This document shows positions 7,917 through 15,690 of a stretch of DNA of 58,761 nt, one piece after another (position 1 is the stretch's first letter; every line of letters begins with the position of its first letter). Source of the stretch: Bordetella parapertussis (GTDB lineage Bacteria; Pseudomonadota; Gammaproteobacteria; Burkholderiales; SG8-41). The translations under genes and the position numbers were made by a program. Under the pieces are notes generated by a model, which saw only the letters and a list, made by a program, of their open reading frames with translations, was not told the DNA's origin and searched no databases. The DNA lies in assembly GCA_945862135.1 (NCBI GenBank), contig CAMAYE010000002.1, forward strand, positions 1 to 58,761. Direction: 5' to 3'.

Positions 7917-9893
7917 TCAGCGGAAGGTATAACGCGCTGTCACATACAACACGCGTTCCGGCGCCGGCAGCGCCGAGTAGGTCGGGAAACCGGTGAACAC
8001 ACCGTATGAAAAATAGTGTTCATTAAACAGGTTCTGGATGCCGGCCGTGACGCGCCAGTCGGCCTGGTCATACGCCAGCTTCAGATCGACAACGGTATAC
8101 GCCGGCATTTTCTGGTTGAAGGTGTTCAGCTCGTCGCCGTCGTAACGCTGCTCGCCGGTATAACGCAACACGGCATCAACCCGTGCCCGCGACATGAATT
8201 TCCAGCCCGCCCCCAGGCTGGCGGCATGACGCGGCACCAGCGGTACATCGTTTCCGGCTATGGGCGTACCGCCAAAGCTGCCGGAACGAAACTCCGCTTC
8301 GGCGTAGGTATAGCCCGCTGACAGATCAACGCCGGGCATCGGTTGCCAACGCGCTTCCGCTTCAACGCCACGACGGCGCGTCGGCGGCAGGTTACGATTG
8401 GTGAAAGTCACCGGATCGAGCAGGATTTCGTTTTCCAGCTCGATTTCATACAAAGCCAGCCGGTAACGTGCCTTTGCACTGACGGACTCCAGACCGATTT
8501 CGCGGTCACGCGCAGTCTGCGGTTCGAGCAGATTCACCGTTGCGGTGAACAGGCTGTAGTTGTCGTTGACGTTGGGCATGCGGAAACTGCTGCCGATCTT
8601 GCCGTATGCCGCCCAGTTGCCGCCCAGCGGCTGACGCAACGCAATATCGTATGCATCCAGATTACGTTTGCGTTCGGCGCGGACAGCAGCATTGGCCGGA
8701 TCCGCGACGCCGTAGGTCACGCGCTGGCCGCGCGCGCCAATGGCAAACGAAGTGCCGCCGGCAAACAGCGTCGTGTGCTGGGCATATAACGCATCGCTGC
8801 GCTGAGTCGCCTGCGGGCGGCCGACGATGGACGGCCCGGCCGTACCCTGGAAATCCCAGTCTTCGACATCAATGCCCGCCACCAGCGTGTGGCTCATGCC
8901 ACCGAACTCATACGGCAGCCTGGCGCGCGGCGTGAACAGCCACTGCGTTGATTCCGTCTGCACGTTGTTACGGAATGGCGTGGAGACAAAAAACGACGAG
9001 TCGGTGTCTTTCTTTCGATAAGAAATATTGGCGGCGACTTCCCCCTCGCCCATCTTCATGCTGCCGCCAAGATTCAGGTATCCGCCACTCAGCAAGCCGA
9101 AATCGCCGGGCAGCGCGGCTTGTTTGCGATTCACTGCAATCTGCGCTTCGCTGATCGATCCCGGCAATTCGGTGCGCTGGTCATCAGCGCCGGCTTTGAG
9201 CGTCAGCGCGCCATGGTCACCGGTGTAGCGCCAGTCGAGCTGCGCGCTGTCGATGCGCAGCGCATTGTTGTCGCGGTAACCGTCGCTTTCACGGTGCGCC
9301 ATAGTCAGGCGCAGGCCGGTGCGTTCGCCGGCGATGTTGGCGCCAATGCGTACGTCACGCGTGCGATAACTGCCCACACCGCCTTCAACAAATCCGCTGC
9401 GGGTGTTTGCTACCGGCGTCTTGGTGATGATGTTGATGGTGCCGCCAGTCGCGCCCGCGCCGTAGAGCACTGAACCGCTGCCGCGCATGACTTCGATGCG
9501 TTCGATGGCGTCCAGCGGAATCGCTGACCAGTTCACCGTGAGCTGTTCGTTTTCGCTGATGCGCTGGCCGTCGAGCAGCACCAGCGTGTTCTGGTCGCCG
9601 AAAATGCCGAAACCGCGCAGATCCACCTGCAGGTTGGGGGAGCCCGAAAGGTCACGGGTCTGCACACCGGGCAGCATGCGCAGCAATTCGGGGACGGTAC
9701 TCGCGGTGCTGTTGCGGATATCTTCTTCGGTAATCACGGTGACACCGACCGGAAACTGGCGCGGGATATCCGGGAAACGTGTCGCAGTCACCACGACCGG
9801 TGGCAGCGCGGCAGCCAGGATCACGGGTTCCGCGGAAAAACCGGGGGGAGCTGCCGCGGACAAGGCCGCGGCGACGATGGGAAAACTCTTCAT
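7917..9893 (-). CDS. btuB: TonB-dependent outer-membrane receptor, BtuB-like (cobalamin)
   Basis: I place the start at ATG 9893, which begins a signal peptide. The in-frame extension to 10184 would translate the riboswitch, so it is rejected. The product is 658 residues (E. coli BtuB 614). After the signal comes a TonB-box-like PPVVVTATR, a plug domain with the TVPELLRMLPGV and LRGFG blocks, VLLDGQRIS, and IERIEVMRGSGSVLYG, all typical of TonB receptors. The C-terminal strand ends in aromatic residues (YVTARYTFR). A cobalamin riboswitch directly upstream is the main evidence for vitamin B12 or another corrinoid as ligand. No other B12 transport or synthesis gene is nearby. Confidence 0.88.
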   Translation of the reverse strand: MKSFPIVAAALSAAAPPGFSAEPVILAAALPPVVVTATRFPDIPRQFPVGVTVITEEDIRNSTASTVPELLRMLPGVQTRDLSGSPNLQVDLRGFGIFGDQNTLVLLDGQRISENEQLTVNWSAIPLDAIERIEVMRGSGSVLYGAGATGGTINIITKTPVANTRSGFVEGGVGSYRTRDVRIGANIAGERTGLRLTMAHRESDGYRDNNALRIDSAQLDWRYTGDHGALTLKAGADDQRTELPGSISEAQIAVNRKQAALPGDFGLLSGGYLNLGGSMKMGEGEVAANISYRKKDTDSSFFVSTPFRNNVQTESTQWLFTPRARLPYEFGGMSHTLVAGIDVEDWDFQGTAGPSIVGRPQATQRSDALYAQHTTLFAGGTSFAIGARGQRVTYGVADPANAAVRAERKRNLDAYDIALRQPLGGNWAAYGKIGSSFRMPNVNDNYSLFTATVNLLEPQTARDREIGLESVSAKARYRLALYEIELENEILLDPVTFTNRNLPPTRRRGVEAEARWQPMPGVDLSAGYTYAEAEFRSGSFGGTPIAGNDVPLVPRHAASLGAGWKFMSRARVDAVLRYTGEQRYDGDELNTFNQKMPAYTVVDLKLAYDQADWRVTAGIQNLFNEHYFSYGVFTGFPTYSALPAPERVLYVTARYTFR

Positions 9894-10023
9894 GCAATTT
9901 CCTTGATTGCGCGTGCCCGCCGCACGCAGGTTGCAACACAAAGGAAAATCGACAGAGTTACCCAAAGGAATGAAATGCACGCAATGTGCATGATCCGGTA
10001 GGCCGCCCTGCGCGACTGTTCCT

Positions 10024-10235
10024 GACTGGCGAACCAGGCCGGTCTCCGGGCTTGCAACCTCTGGCACATCGCCTTCCCATCCCCTTAGAGACAGTGGCTT
10101 CTGACGCGCCATGGCATTCGCTGGTCTGAACGCCGGTTGCTTACCGTTGCGGGGGCAGCACAGGAATTGGTCTTGCGACCGCACCTGTTTCCCGTTTCAC
10201 CGACGTCCCTTGCGGGGAGCGTCGGCACCTGAAAC
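10024..10235 (-). promoter_or_regulatory. Cobalamin (B12) riboswitch
   Basis: Reading the minus strand, the leader has the conserved features in order: GGTGCC near 10229, GGTGAAACGGGAA, then CTGCCCCCGCAACGGTAAGC, then GCCACTG followed by a GGGATGGGAAGG block near 10075-10095, then the B12 box AGCCCGGAGACCGGCC near 10030-10055. This is the standard AdoCbl-type aptamer order. It ends about 130 nt before the receptor ATG, leaving room for an expression platform. Bound cobalamin would be expected to reduce receptor expression. Exact ends are approximate. Confidence 0.95.
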
Positions 10236-10240
10236 GCGTC

Positions 10241-10480
10241 CGGAACGCACCGCATGCGGTAGCGGTTCGTCCTGGACAGGCGGGATTGTAGCGCAGGCTG
10301 CGCTGGGCATCGCCAGCAGACGCCACATCGAAAAAATAATATTCAATAAAAACATATACTTATTAATCTTCAGCTTTCTGGATTAGCGAAAACGAAGCGG
10401 TAGGTTTGGCCCGGCATTGCCGGCAACAGCAAGCGCCGTGGCAAACATGCCAAATTACATTCAAAACGACGCCTTAGCGG
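10241..10480. other. Intergenic region between the riboswitch and the zapA locus
   Basis: This stretch holds no convincing gene. An AT-rich block at about 10330-10382 is the likely site of the promoter for the riboswitch-btuB transcript: TATTAT on the minus strand at 10341-10336 could be a -10, but I see no good -35. The promoter of the divergent zapA locus begins at 10481. Confidence 0.4.
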
Positions 10481-10510
10481 TTGACCCTGCTGGATTTTCC
10501 CCACTATAGT
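10481..10510 (+). promoter_or_regulatory. Sigma-70-type promoter of the TIGR02449-like/zapA/6S locus
   Basis: TTGACC (10481-10486), an 18-nt spacer, and TATAGT (10505-10510). The expected transcription start, 6-8 nt downstream, falls on or next to the ATG at 10517. There is no room for a ribosome binding site. Confidence 0.65.
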
Positions 10511-10516
10511 GCGCGC

Positions 10517-10717
10517 ATGGAAGCGGAACTGAAAACGCTCGAGGACAAATTGAGTCAGTTTGTTGACGCCAATCAGCGACTGCGTGATGACACGCAGCGG
10601 CTGCGTCAGGAATTGGCCTCGGCCCTACATCGCAACAAACAACTCGAAGAAAAAATTGATGTCGCGAGCAGCCGCCTTGAACAGATCGTGCAGCAGATTC
10701 CTGCCGAGGAAACATGA
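10517..10717 (+). CDS. Small coiled-coil protein upstream of zapA (TIGR02449/ZapB-like)
   Basis: A 66-residue protein that is almost entirely a charged heptad coiled coil rich in L, Q, E and R (blocks such as LEDKLSQF, LRQELAS, NKQLEEKI). Small proteins of this kind often precede zapA in beta- and gammaproteobacteria and are thought to work with FtsZ-ring accessory proteins. The stop overlaps the zapA start by 4 nt (ATGA), so translation is likely coupled. An in-frame TTG at 10481 would place the start inside the promoter -35, so the ATG at 10517 is preferred. With that start the message would be leaderless or nearly so. Confidence 0.75.
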   Translation: MEAELKTLEDKLSQFVDANQRLRDDTQRLRQELASALHRNKQLEEKIDVASSRLEQIVQQIPAEET

Positions 10718-11025
10718 GCGCTGACGCAAAGAGTTTGCAGATCAACATCATGGGGCGCGAGTTTCGCGTTGCTTGTGCGGAACACGAGCAAAAGGGCCTT
10801 CTTGAAGCTGTGGACTATCTGAATGCCAAAATGCAGGAAGTCCGCGACCGCAGCAAAGTCATCGGCACCGAACGTGTCGCGATCATGGCAGCACTGAACA
10901 TCGCGCATGAATTTCTTTCGATGAAAGTTGGTGGCAGCTTTGATATCGCAGAAACCAAGCGTAGAATTCAACGCATGGAGACGGCCATCGATCAGGCGAT
11001 GGCGGAGCAAAGCAAACTGTTCTGA
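10714..11025 (+). CDS. zapA: Cell division protein ZapA
   Basis: A 103-residue protein of normal ZapA length. The N-terminal domain has the typical pattern LQINIMGREFRVACAE, then LLEAVDYLNAKM and ERVAIMAALNIAHEFL. A C-terminal helix (RRIQRMETAIDQAM) forms the dimer/tetramer coiled coil. ZapA binds FtsZ in the cytoplasm and cross-links protofilaments in the Z ring. It is coupled to the preceding coiled-coil ORF by a 4-nt overlap and followed by the 6S RNA gene, the usual arrangement in many proteobacteria. Confidence 0.93.
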   Translation: MSADAKSLQINIMGREFRVACAEHEQKGLLEAVDYLNAKMQEVRDRSKVIGTERVAIMAALNIAHEFLSMKVGGSFDIAETKRRIQRMETAIDQAMAEQSKLF

Positions 11026-11082
11026 GTTTCGCAGTTTGTTGTTAACTGCTCCACCGGCAGTCCGCCGATCATCAAGCCGTCC

Positions 11083-11268
11083 AGAGTTTCCCCTGCGGTG
11101 TTTGTTCAGGCCATATACTCTTTGAGCCAATAGATACTGCACAGGTCGCCGACCATAGCGGTTTCGGTGTGCGCGTCCCACGCGGATGTGCCTGAAGAAA
11201 TCCGGAAGGTGGCCGCCTTGAACCTTAGGTTCAGGATGCTGGTCTGTGACGGCACATGCGGGGGACCC
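11083..11268 (+). ncRNA. ssrS: 6S RNA
   Basis: It lies directly after zapA, the usual ssrS position. The closing stem pairs TTTCCCCTGCGGTGT (from about 11087) with ACATGCGGGGGA (about 11254-11265). Near the 3' half is CGCCTTGAACC followed by GGTTCAGG, matching the conserved CCTTGAACC...GGTTCAAGG hairpin of known 6S RNAs. A large central bulge is flanked by GAGCC. 6S RNA mimics an open promoter and binds the sigma-70 holoenzyme. Ends are judged from the stem and are good to about 5-10 nt. A strong terminator follows. Confidence 0.9.
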
Positions 11269-11272
11269 ACAC

Positions 11273-11297
11273 AAAAATGCGGCTGTGCCGCATTTTT
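11273..11297 (+). terminator. Intrinsic terminator after 6S RNA
   Basis: An 11-bp perfect stem AAAAATGCGGC / GCCGCATTTTT with loop TGT, followed by more T residues to 11300. It lies a few bases beyond the mature 3' end of 6S RNA. Confidence 0.9.
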
Positions 11298-11326
11298 TTT
11301 GGCCACCAATCACCGATGATTTCGAC

Positions 11327-11779
11327 ATGCGCTACTGGCTGATCAAATCCGAACCCGACGTTTACGGCATCGACGCCCTCGCCCGCGACAAAACCACGCC
11401 ATGGACCGGCGTGCGCAACTACCAGGCACGCAATTTCATGCGCGACCAGATGAAACCCGGTGATCAGGCGTTTTATTACCACTCCAACTGCGACGAACCC
11501 GGCATTGTTGGCATCGCCGAAGTCAGCAAGTCGGCTTACCCTGATGCCACGCAGTTTGACCGCAAGAGCAAGTATTACGACGAAACCGCGACACCCGAGA
11601 ATCCGCGCTGGCTGCACGTCGATTTCCGTTTCGTCAAAAAAACGCCTCTGATCTCGCTGACTGAACTGCGCAAACACAAACCACTGGCCAAAATGCGCGT
11701 ACTCGCCAAAGGCAGCCGCCTGTCGATCACACCGGTGGATCCCGACGAATGGAAGTTCATTCTCGGCCTGATGAAATGA
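11327..11779 (+). CDS. EVE domain protein (putative modified-base/RNA-binding)
   Basis: A 150-residue single EVE (PUA-like) domain. It starts with the canonical MRYWLIKSEP and continues with W-GVRNYQARNFMRD, GDQAFYYHSN and PGIVGIAEVSKSAYPD, all hallmark blocks of the family. The ATG at 11327 is chosen because 27 upstream in-frame codons run through the 6S terminator. EVE proteins have an aromatic cage and are thought to bind modified bases in nucleic acid. The gene lies behind zapA-ssrS, as commonly seen in betaproteobacteria. Its exact ligand is unknown. Confidence 0.9.
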   Translation: MRYWLIKSEPDVYGIDALARDKTTPWTGVRNYQARNFMRDQMKPGDQAFYYHSNCDEPGIVGIAEVSKSAYPDATQFDRKSKYYDETATPENPRWLHVDFRFVKKTPLISLTELRKHKPLAKMRVLAKGSRLSITPVDPDEWKFILGLMK

Positions 11780-11795
11780 CCCGGGACTGACGTCG

Positions 11796-12593
11796 ATGTT
11801 TGAGTGGTGGTGGGCCTATCTCGCCCTCGGCGCCTTTGTCGGCTTTTTCGCCGGGCTGCTGGGCATTGGCGGCGGTGCTGCGATGGTCCCGGTTCTGGCA
11901 TTCGTCTATGCAGCAAAGGGTTTCGATCCGTTGCAGGTAGTGCATCTGGCGCTCGGTACGTCCATGGCGACGATTCTGTTTACATCGGTATCGAGCGTAC
12001 GTGCGCACCACAGCCACGGAGCGGTGGACTGGGCCATCGTCAAACGCATGGCGCCGGGCATCATCGCCGGCACCTTCAGCGGGGCATTACTGGCCAGCGT
12101 ACTGGATGTACGGTTGCTGACCGTAGTGTTTACGCTGTTGATTTACTACATCTCGGCACAAATGTTTTTCGGCAAAAAGCCGCAGGCCGGAGCCGCGCCC
12201 ATCTCGACCGCTGGACTGAACCTCTCCGCAGCTGTCATCGGAGTGATTTCCAGCCTGACCGCCACCGGCGGCGCGGCGCTGGTTGTGGCCTATCTGGTCA
12301 AACGCGGCATTGCCATCCATCGAGCCATCGGCAGCGCAGCGGCTATCGGCTGGCCGCTCGCGGCCGCAGGCACGGCCGGATTTCTGGTCACCGGTATCGG
12401 ACAGCCCGGATTGCCACAGTACAGCCTGGGGTTCATTTATCTGCCGGCACTTGCAGGCATTGTCATCGCCAGCATGTCGCTGGCGCCGCTCGGCGCCCGC
12501 CTCGCCCATCGCACACCGGGTGCGCTGCTGAAAAAAATCTTCGCCGCCGTGCTGTTTACGCTGGCAACGAAGATGCTGATCAGTTTTTTCTGA
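11796..12593 (+). CDS. TauE/SafE family membrane permease (sulfite exporter-like)
   Basis: A 265-residue integral membrane protein with about eight hydrophobic helices. The N-terminal GLLGIGGGAAMVP and the mid-protein repeat AVIGVISSLTATGGAALVV are the glycine-rich repeats of the TauE/SafE (DUF81) family. Members export or import sulfite, sulfoacetate and related anions, but most are uncharacterised. The gene starts 16 nt after the EVE gene and is probably read with it. Its stop is 10 nt from the convergent CoA-transferase stop, with no obvious terminator between. Confidence 0.87.
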   Translation: MFEWWWAYLALGAFVGFFAGLLGIGGGAAMVPVLAFVYAAKGFDPLQVVHLALGTSMATILFTSVSSVRAHHSHGAVDWAIVKRMAPGIIAGTFSGALLASVLDVRLLTVVFTLLIYYISAQMFFGKKPQAGAAPISTAGLNLSAAVIGVISSLTATGGAALVVAYLVKRGIAIHRAIGSAAAIGWPLAAAGTAGFLVTGIGQPGLPQYSLGFIYLPALAGIVIASMSLAPLGARLAHRTPGALLKKIFAAVLFTLATKMLISFF

Positions 12594-12603
12594 CCGCCGC
12601 GGC

Positions 12604-13827
12604 TCAGACTGCGCCGGATGCCTTCAGCGCAGCAATTTCCGCATCAGTTTTCTTCAGCACGCTGCGCAGAATTTCATCGGTATGCTGTCCCACCACAGGC
12701 GGCGGGATGTCGTGTTGCAGCGGCGTACCGGAAAACTTCATCGGGCTCGCCACCAGCGGCACCTTGCCCGCCGCCGCATGCGGCAATTCGATTTTCATGC
12801 CGCGGGCTATCACCTGCGGCTCCTCGAACACTTCCTTGATGGTGTTGATCGGGCCGTTGGCGACACCCGCGTCGTCGAGCAGCTTGACCCACTCCTTGGT
12901 CGTGCGCTTTTCGAACACCTCGTTGAGCAGCCGCGTAATCTCGACGCGGTTTTTCACGCGCTCGGCATTGGTGGCGAAACGCACATCCTTGGGCAGATGG
13001 GGACAGCCGGCGGCATCGCAGAACTTGTTGAACAGGTTGTCATTGCCGCAGGCGAGGATGATGGCGCCGTCACTGGTCTTGAAAGTCTGATACGGCACGA
13101 TGTTCGGATGCGCGTTGCCGATGCGGGTGGGCGATTCGCCGGTGGCAAAATAATTCATTGCCTGGTTGGCAAGGAAGGCTACGCAACTGTCGAGCAACGC
13201 GACATCGATCCACTGCCCTTTGCCGGTCACCGCACGGTTGGCTAACGCCGCGCAGATCGCGATCGTCGCGTACATGCCGGTGGTCATGTCGATGATCGGA
13301 ATGCCGACACGCTGCGGTCCGCCACCGGGCACGCCATCGGCCTCTCCGGTGATGCTCATCAGCCCGCCCATGCCCTGCGCCATGAAATCGTAGCCGGGAC
13401 GATCCTTGTACGGGCCGGTCTGACCGAAGCCAGTGACTGAACAGTAGATCAGGCCGGGATTGAGTTTGGCGAGGTCGTCATAACCAAGACCGTAACGCGC
13501 CAGATCACCAACTTTGTAATTCTCCACCAGTACATCAACGCCTCTCGCCAGTTCGCGCACCAGCTGCTGGCCCTCGGGCTTGCTCAGGTTAACCGTGATC
13601 GATTTCTTGCCGCGGTTCGCGGCGCAGAAATAGGCGCCTTCCTTCGTTTCATTGCCCTGCTCGTCTTTCAGGAACGGCGGTGCATAACTGCGTGAATCGT
13701 CGCCCTTGCCGGGACGCTCCACCTTGATCACCTCTGCCCCGAGGTCGGCCAGGTTCTGTGCGGTCCACGGTCCGGCGAGCACTCGCGAAAGATCCAGCAC
13801 TTTGATATGCGATAACGGTCCAGCCAT
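12604..13827 (-). CDS. Class III CoA-transferase (CaiB/BaiF family)
   Basis: A 407-residue protein of typical length. The N-terminal block VLDLSRVLAGPWTAQNLADLGAEVIKVERP is a family hallmark in its shorter parts (for example DLSRVLAGP). The catalytic aspartate expected to carry the acyl-CoA anhydride is D180 in IIDMTTGM. Enzymes of this class swap CoA between a carboxylate and an acyl-CoA donor. It is the last gene of the operon hydroxyacyl-CoA dehydrogenase - azlC - azlD - crotonase - CoA-transferase, 32 nt after the crotonase stop. This suggests activation of a carboxylic acid for beta-oxidation-like breakdown. The substrate is not readable. Confidence 0.88.
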   Translation of the reverse strand: MAGPLSHIKVLDLSRVLAGPWTAQNLADLGAEVIKVERPGKGDDSRSYAPPFLKDEQGNETKEGAYFCAANRGKKSITVNLSKPEGQQLVRELARGVDVLVENYKVGDLARYGLGYDDLAKLNPGLIYCSVTGFGQTGPYKDRPGYDFMAQGMGGLMSITGEADGVPGGGPQRVGIPIIDMTTGMYATIAICAALANRAVTGKGQWIDVALLDSCVAFLANQAMNYFATGESPTRIGNAHPNIVPYQTFKTSDGAIILACGNDNLFNKFCDAAGCPHLPKDVRFATNAERVKNRVEITRLLNEVFEKRTTKEWVKLLDDAGVANGPINTIKEVFEEPQVIARGMKIELPHAAAGKVPLVASPMKFSGTPLQHDIPPPVVGQHTDEILRSVLKKTDAEIAALKASGAV

Positions 13828-13859
13828 GATGTTTCCCAGTGTCGTTGAATTAAAGCGCG

Positions 13860-14645
13860 TCAGCGCCCGGTGAACCGGGGCTTCTGCCGATTGATGAAGG
13901 CATCGTAGCCGATGCGGTAATCGTCGGTGTTGAAGTAATCGAAATTAGCGTTGATCTCGGCTTCGCTCAACGGCGCCGGCTGCGGCGTCAGACGCTGAAT
14001 GAACTGCTTGTGCCAGCGCGCCACAAGCGGCGCACCGTCGGCGATGCGCCGCACCGACGCCGCAGTTTCAGCAGCCAGTTCATCGTCATCCACCACACGC
14101 GTCAGCAGACCCTTGGCGTACGCTTCATCGGCGCCCAGCATCCGGCCCTCGATCAGAATCTCCAGCGCCGCCGCACGTCCGATCAAGGGCAACAGCGCCG
14201 CCAGCTCGTCGTAGGCTATCGCGAATCCCAAGCGATTGATCGGCACTCCGAACCGCGCGCTTTTCCCGGCAATGCGCAGATCACACTGACAGGCCAGCTC
14301 CAGACCACCGCCGGCGCAGGCGCCATAAATCATTGCCACCGTCGGATGCCGGCATTCTCCGACCGCGCGCAAAGCGCCGAACACCAGCTCACGGTGATAA
14401 CTCTTGCCCTGCTCGACGGTGTTGCGCTCGGTAGCAAACTCGGCGATGTCAGCGCCCGCAGCAAACGCCTCCGTACCTGCGCCGCGCAACACCACGCAGC
14501 GCAACGCATCATCCTCCGACAGACGATGCATCACCGCCGCCAGTTCGCGCCACATCGCGACCGTCAGCGCATTCAGTTTCGGGGGATTGGAGAACGTGAC
14601 GGTGGCCACATCGGCCTGGCGCGTCATCAGAATTTCGCCGCTCAT
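13860..14645 (-). CDS. Enoyl-CoA hydratase/isomerase (crotonase) family protein lacking the second catalytic Glu
   Basis: A 261-residue crotonase fold. The oxyanion-hole segment AFAAGADIAEF (61-70) and GGGLELACQCD (112-121) are present. E116 corresponds to the first catalytic Glu of rat enoyl-CoA hydratase. In the block FGVPINRLG the place of the second catalytic Glu (PE in classical hydratases) is N137, so a simple hydratase is unlikely and isomerase, hydrolase or lyase chemistry is possible. It starts 9 nt after azlD and precedes the CoA-transferase. A close relative with the same substitution lies at 25170-25958. Confidence 0.85.
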   Translation of the reverse strand: MSGEILMTRQADVATVTFSNPPKLNALTVAMWRELAAVMHRLSEDDALRCVVLRGAGTEAFAAGADIAEFATERNTVEQGKSYHRELVFGALRAVGECRHPTVAMIYGACAGGGLELACQCDLRIAGKSARFGVPINRLGFAIAYDELAALLPLIGRAAALEILIEGRMLGADEAYAKGLLTRVVDDDELAAETAASVRRIADGAPLVARWHKQFIQRLTPQPAPLSEAEINANFDYFNTDDYRIGYDAFINRQKPRFTGR

Positions 14646-14654
14646 GGCGTAATT

Positions 14655-14996
14655 TTAGAGGATTACGCTGCGCAGATGCGTTGCAGCAACGAAAATGAGT
14701 ACGCCGCTGAGCAGCCCGACAAACATATTGCCGCGGGCCAGTCGGTAGGCGGCAAATGCGGCAACACAGGCGAGCAGGCGGTCGGTCAACGCGGTCTGCG
14801 CCATCAGCCCAGACGGCGCAACAATAATGCGGGCGATCAGCCCGGCCACCAGCGCGTAGGCGACACACGACACCCATTCAAACACCGCGCTTTGGGGATT
14901 GAGCCGTCCCGACAACATCACGCCCAATCCACGCCACAGATAGGTGGCGCCGCCGCAGGCCAGCATCAGCAACCACAGTTCAGCGGCGGCGGACAT
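14655..14996 (-). CDS. azlD: AzlD family membrane protein
   Basis: From the ATG at 14996 this is a 113-residue protein with about four transmembrane helices. The block MLACGGATYLWRGLG near the N-terminus is typical of AzlD. A longer frame to 15155 exists but would be an Arg/Pro-rich tail inside azlC, so the shorter start is used. It overlaps the azlC end by 17 nt. AzlC and AzlD together form a transporter linked to branched-chain amino acid (and azaleucine) export. In this operon, with acyl-CoA enzymes on both sides, the cargo may differ. Confidence 0.87.
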   Translation of the reverse strand: MSAAAELWLLMLACGGATYLWRGLGVMLSGRLNPQSAVFEWVSCVAYALVAGLIARIIVAPSGLMAQTALTDRLLACVAAFAAYRLARGNMFVGLLSGVLIFVAATHLRSVIL

Positions 14997-15690
14997 GCGA
15001 CCCCTGCCAGGCCCAGGCGATGGTGCCGCCGATGAAACCCGCGCCGAACAGGCTCCATGCCGGCGCGTAAACATGCAACACCAGTGCGACAGCCGTACCG
15101 CAAACCAGTGCGGCGATGGCCATGCGCGTACGCGCTTCGCCCACCAGCGTGACAAAAAAGTACAGTGGTGTCAGCAAGGCCAGACCATAACGCGCCAGCG
15201 GCGGTAGCGCGCCGATCAGTAATTGTCCAATCGCCGCAAACAGCAACGCTGAACCAATGCACACTGCGGAAAATCCGAGAAAATAATTCCAGCGCGCATC
15301 GACATCCATCTCCTCGAAGCGGCGCATCGCCACCGCCCAGGTCGTCATCGACACCAGCTGTGCAGCAAACAGAAATTGCCATAACCGGCGTACCCGGCTG
15401 CCGCCGCGCATCAACGGCATCAGCGTCAGGGTCATCGGCAGAAATCTTGCTGCGCTCAGCGACACCGCAAATACGGTCGCCAGAAAGGCGGCTTCACGCG
15501 CGTGCATTTCCATCAGCACCAGTTGGCCGGGCAGCGCCCAGATCGCCAGCGTCGCCGACAGCGTCAGCCAGATGGAATAACCTGCATCTCCCGCCAGAGA
15601 GCCGTAACCGAGAAATCCGGCGCCGAGCACGGCGGCCGGTACGCCCAAGGCCTCACGCGCACCGGCGCGCAGCGCCTGACCGGATGTCAC
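14980..15690 (-). CDS. azlC: AzlC family permease
   Basis: A 236-residue inner-membrane protein with several hydrophobic helices. The family pattern PAAVLGAGFLGYGSLA near the N-terminus and the SLSAARFLPMTLTLMP block are typical of AzlC, the large subunit of the AzlCD exporter. The start overlaps the hydroxyacyl-CoA dehydrogenase stop by 4 nt (ATGA), and the end overlaps azlD by 17 nt, so the three genes are one operon. Known AzlCD systems export branched-chain amino acids. Here export of an acid intermediate is an alternative. Confidence 0.87.
   Translation of the reverse strand: MTSGQALRAGAREALGVPAAVLGAGFLGYGSLAGDAGYSIWLTLSATLAIWALPGQLVLMEMHAREAAFLATVFAVSLSAARFLPMTLTLMPLMRGGSRVRRLWQFLFAAQLVSMTTWAVAMRRFEEMDVDARWNYFLGFSAVCIGSALLFAAIGQLLIGALPPLARYGLALLTPLYFFVTLVGEARTRMAIAALVCGTAVALVLHVYAPAWSLFGAGFIGGTIAWAWQGSHVRRR

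Noticed and set aside
9894-10184. N-terminal extension of the BtuB-like frame up to an ATG at 10184.
   Set aside because: It would translate the B12 riboswitch; the signal peptide begins at ATG 9893.
10606-11328. Minus-strand open frame across zapA and the 6S RNA.
   Set aside because: It crosses well-supported ZapA and 6S features on the other strand and has no recognisable protein pattern.
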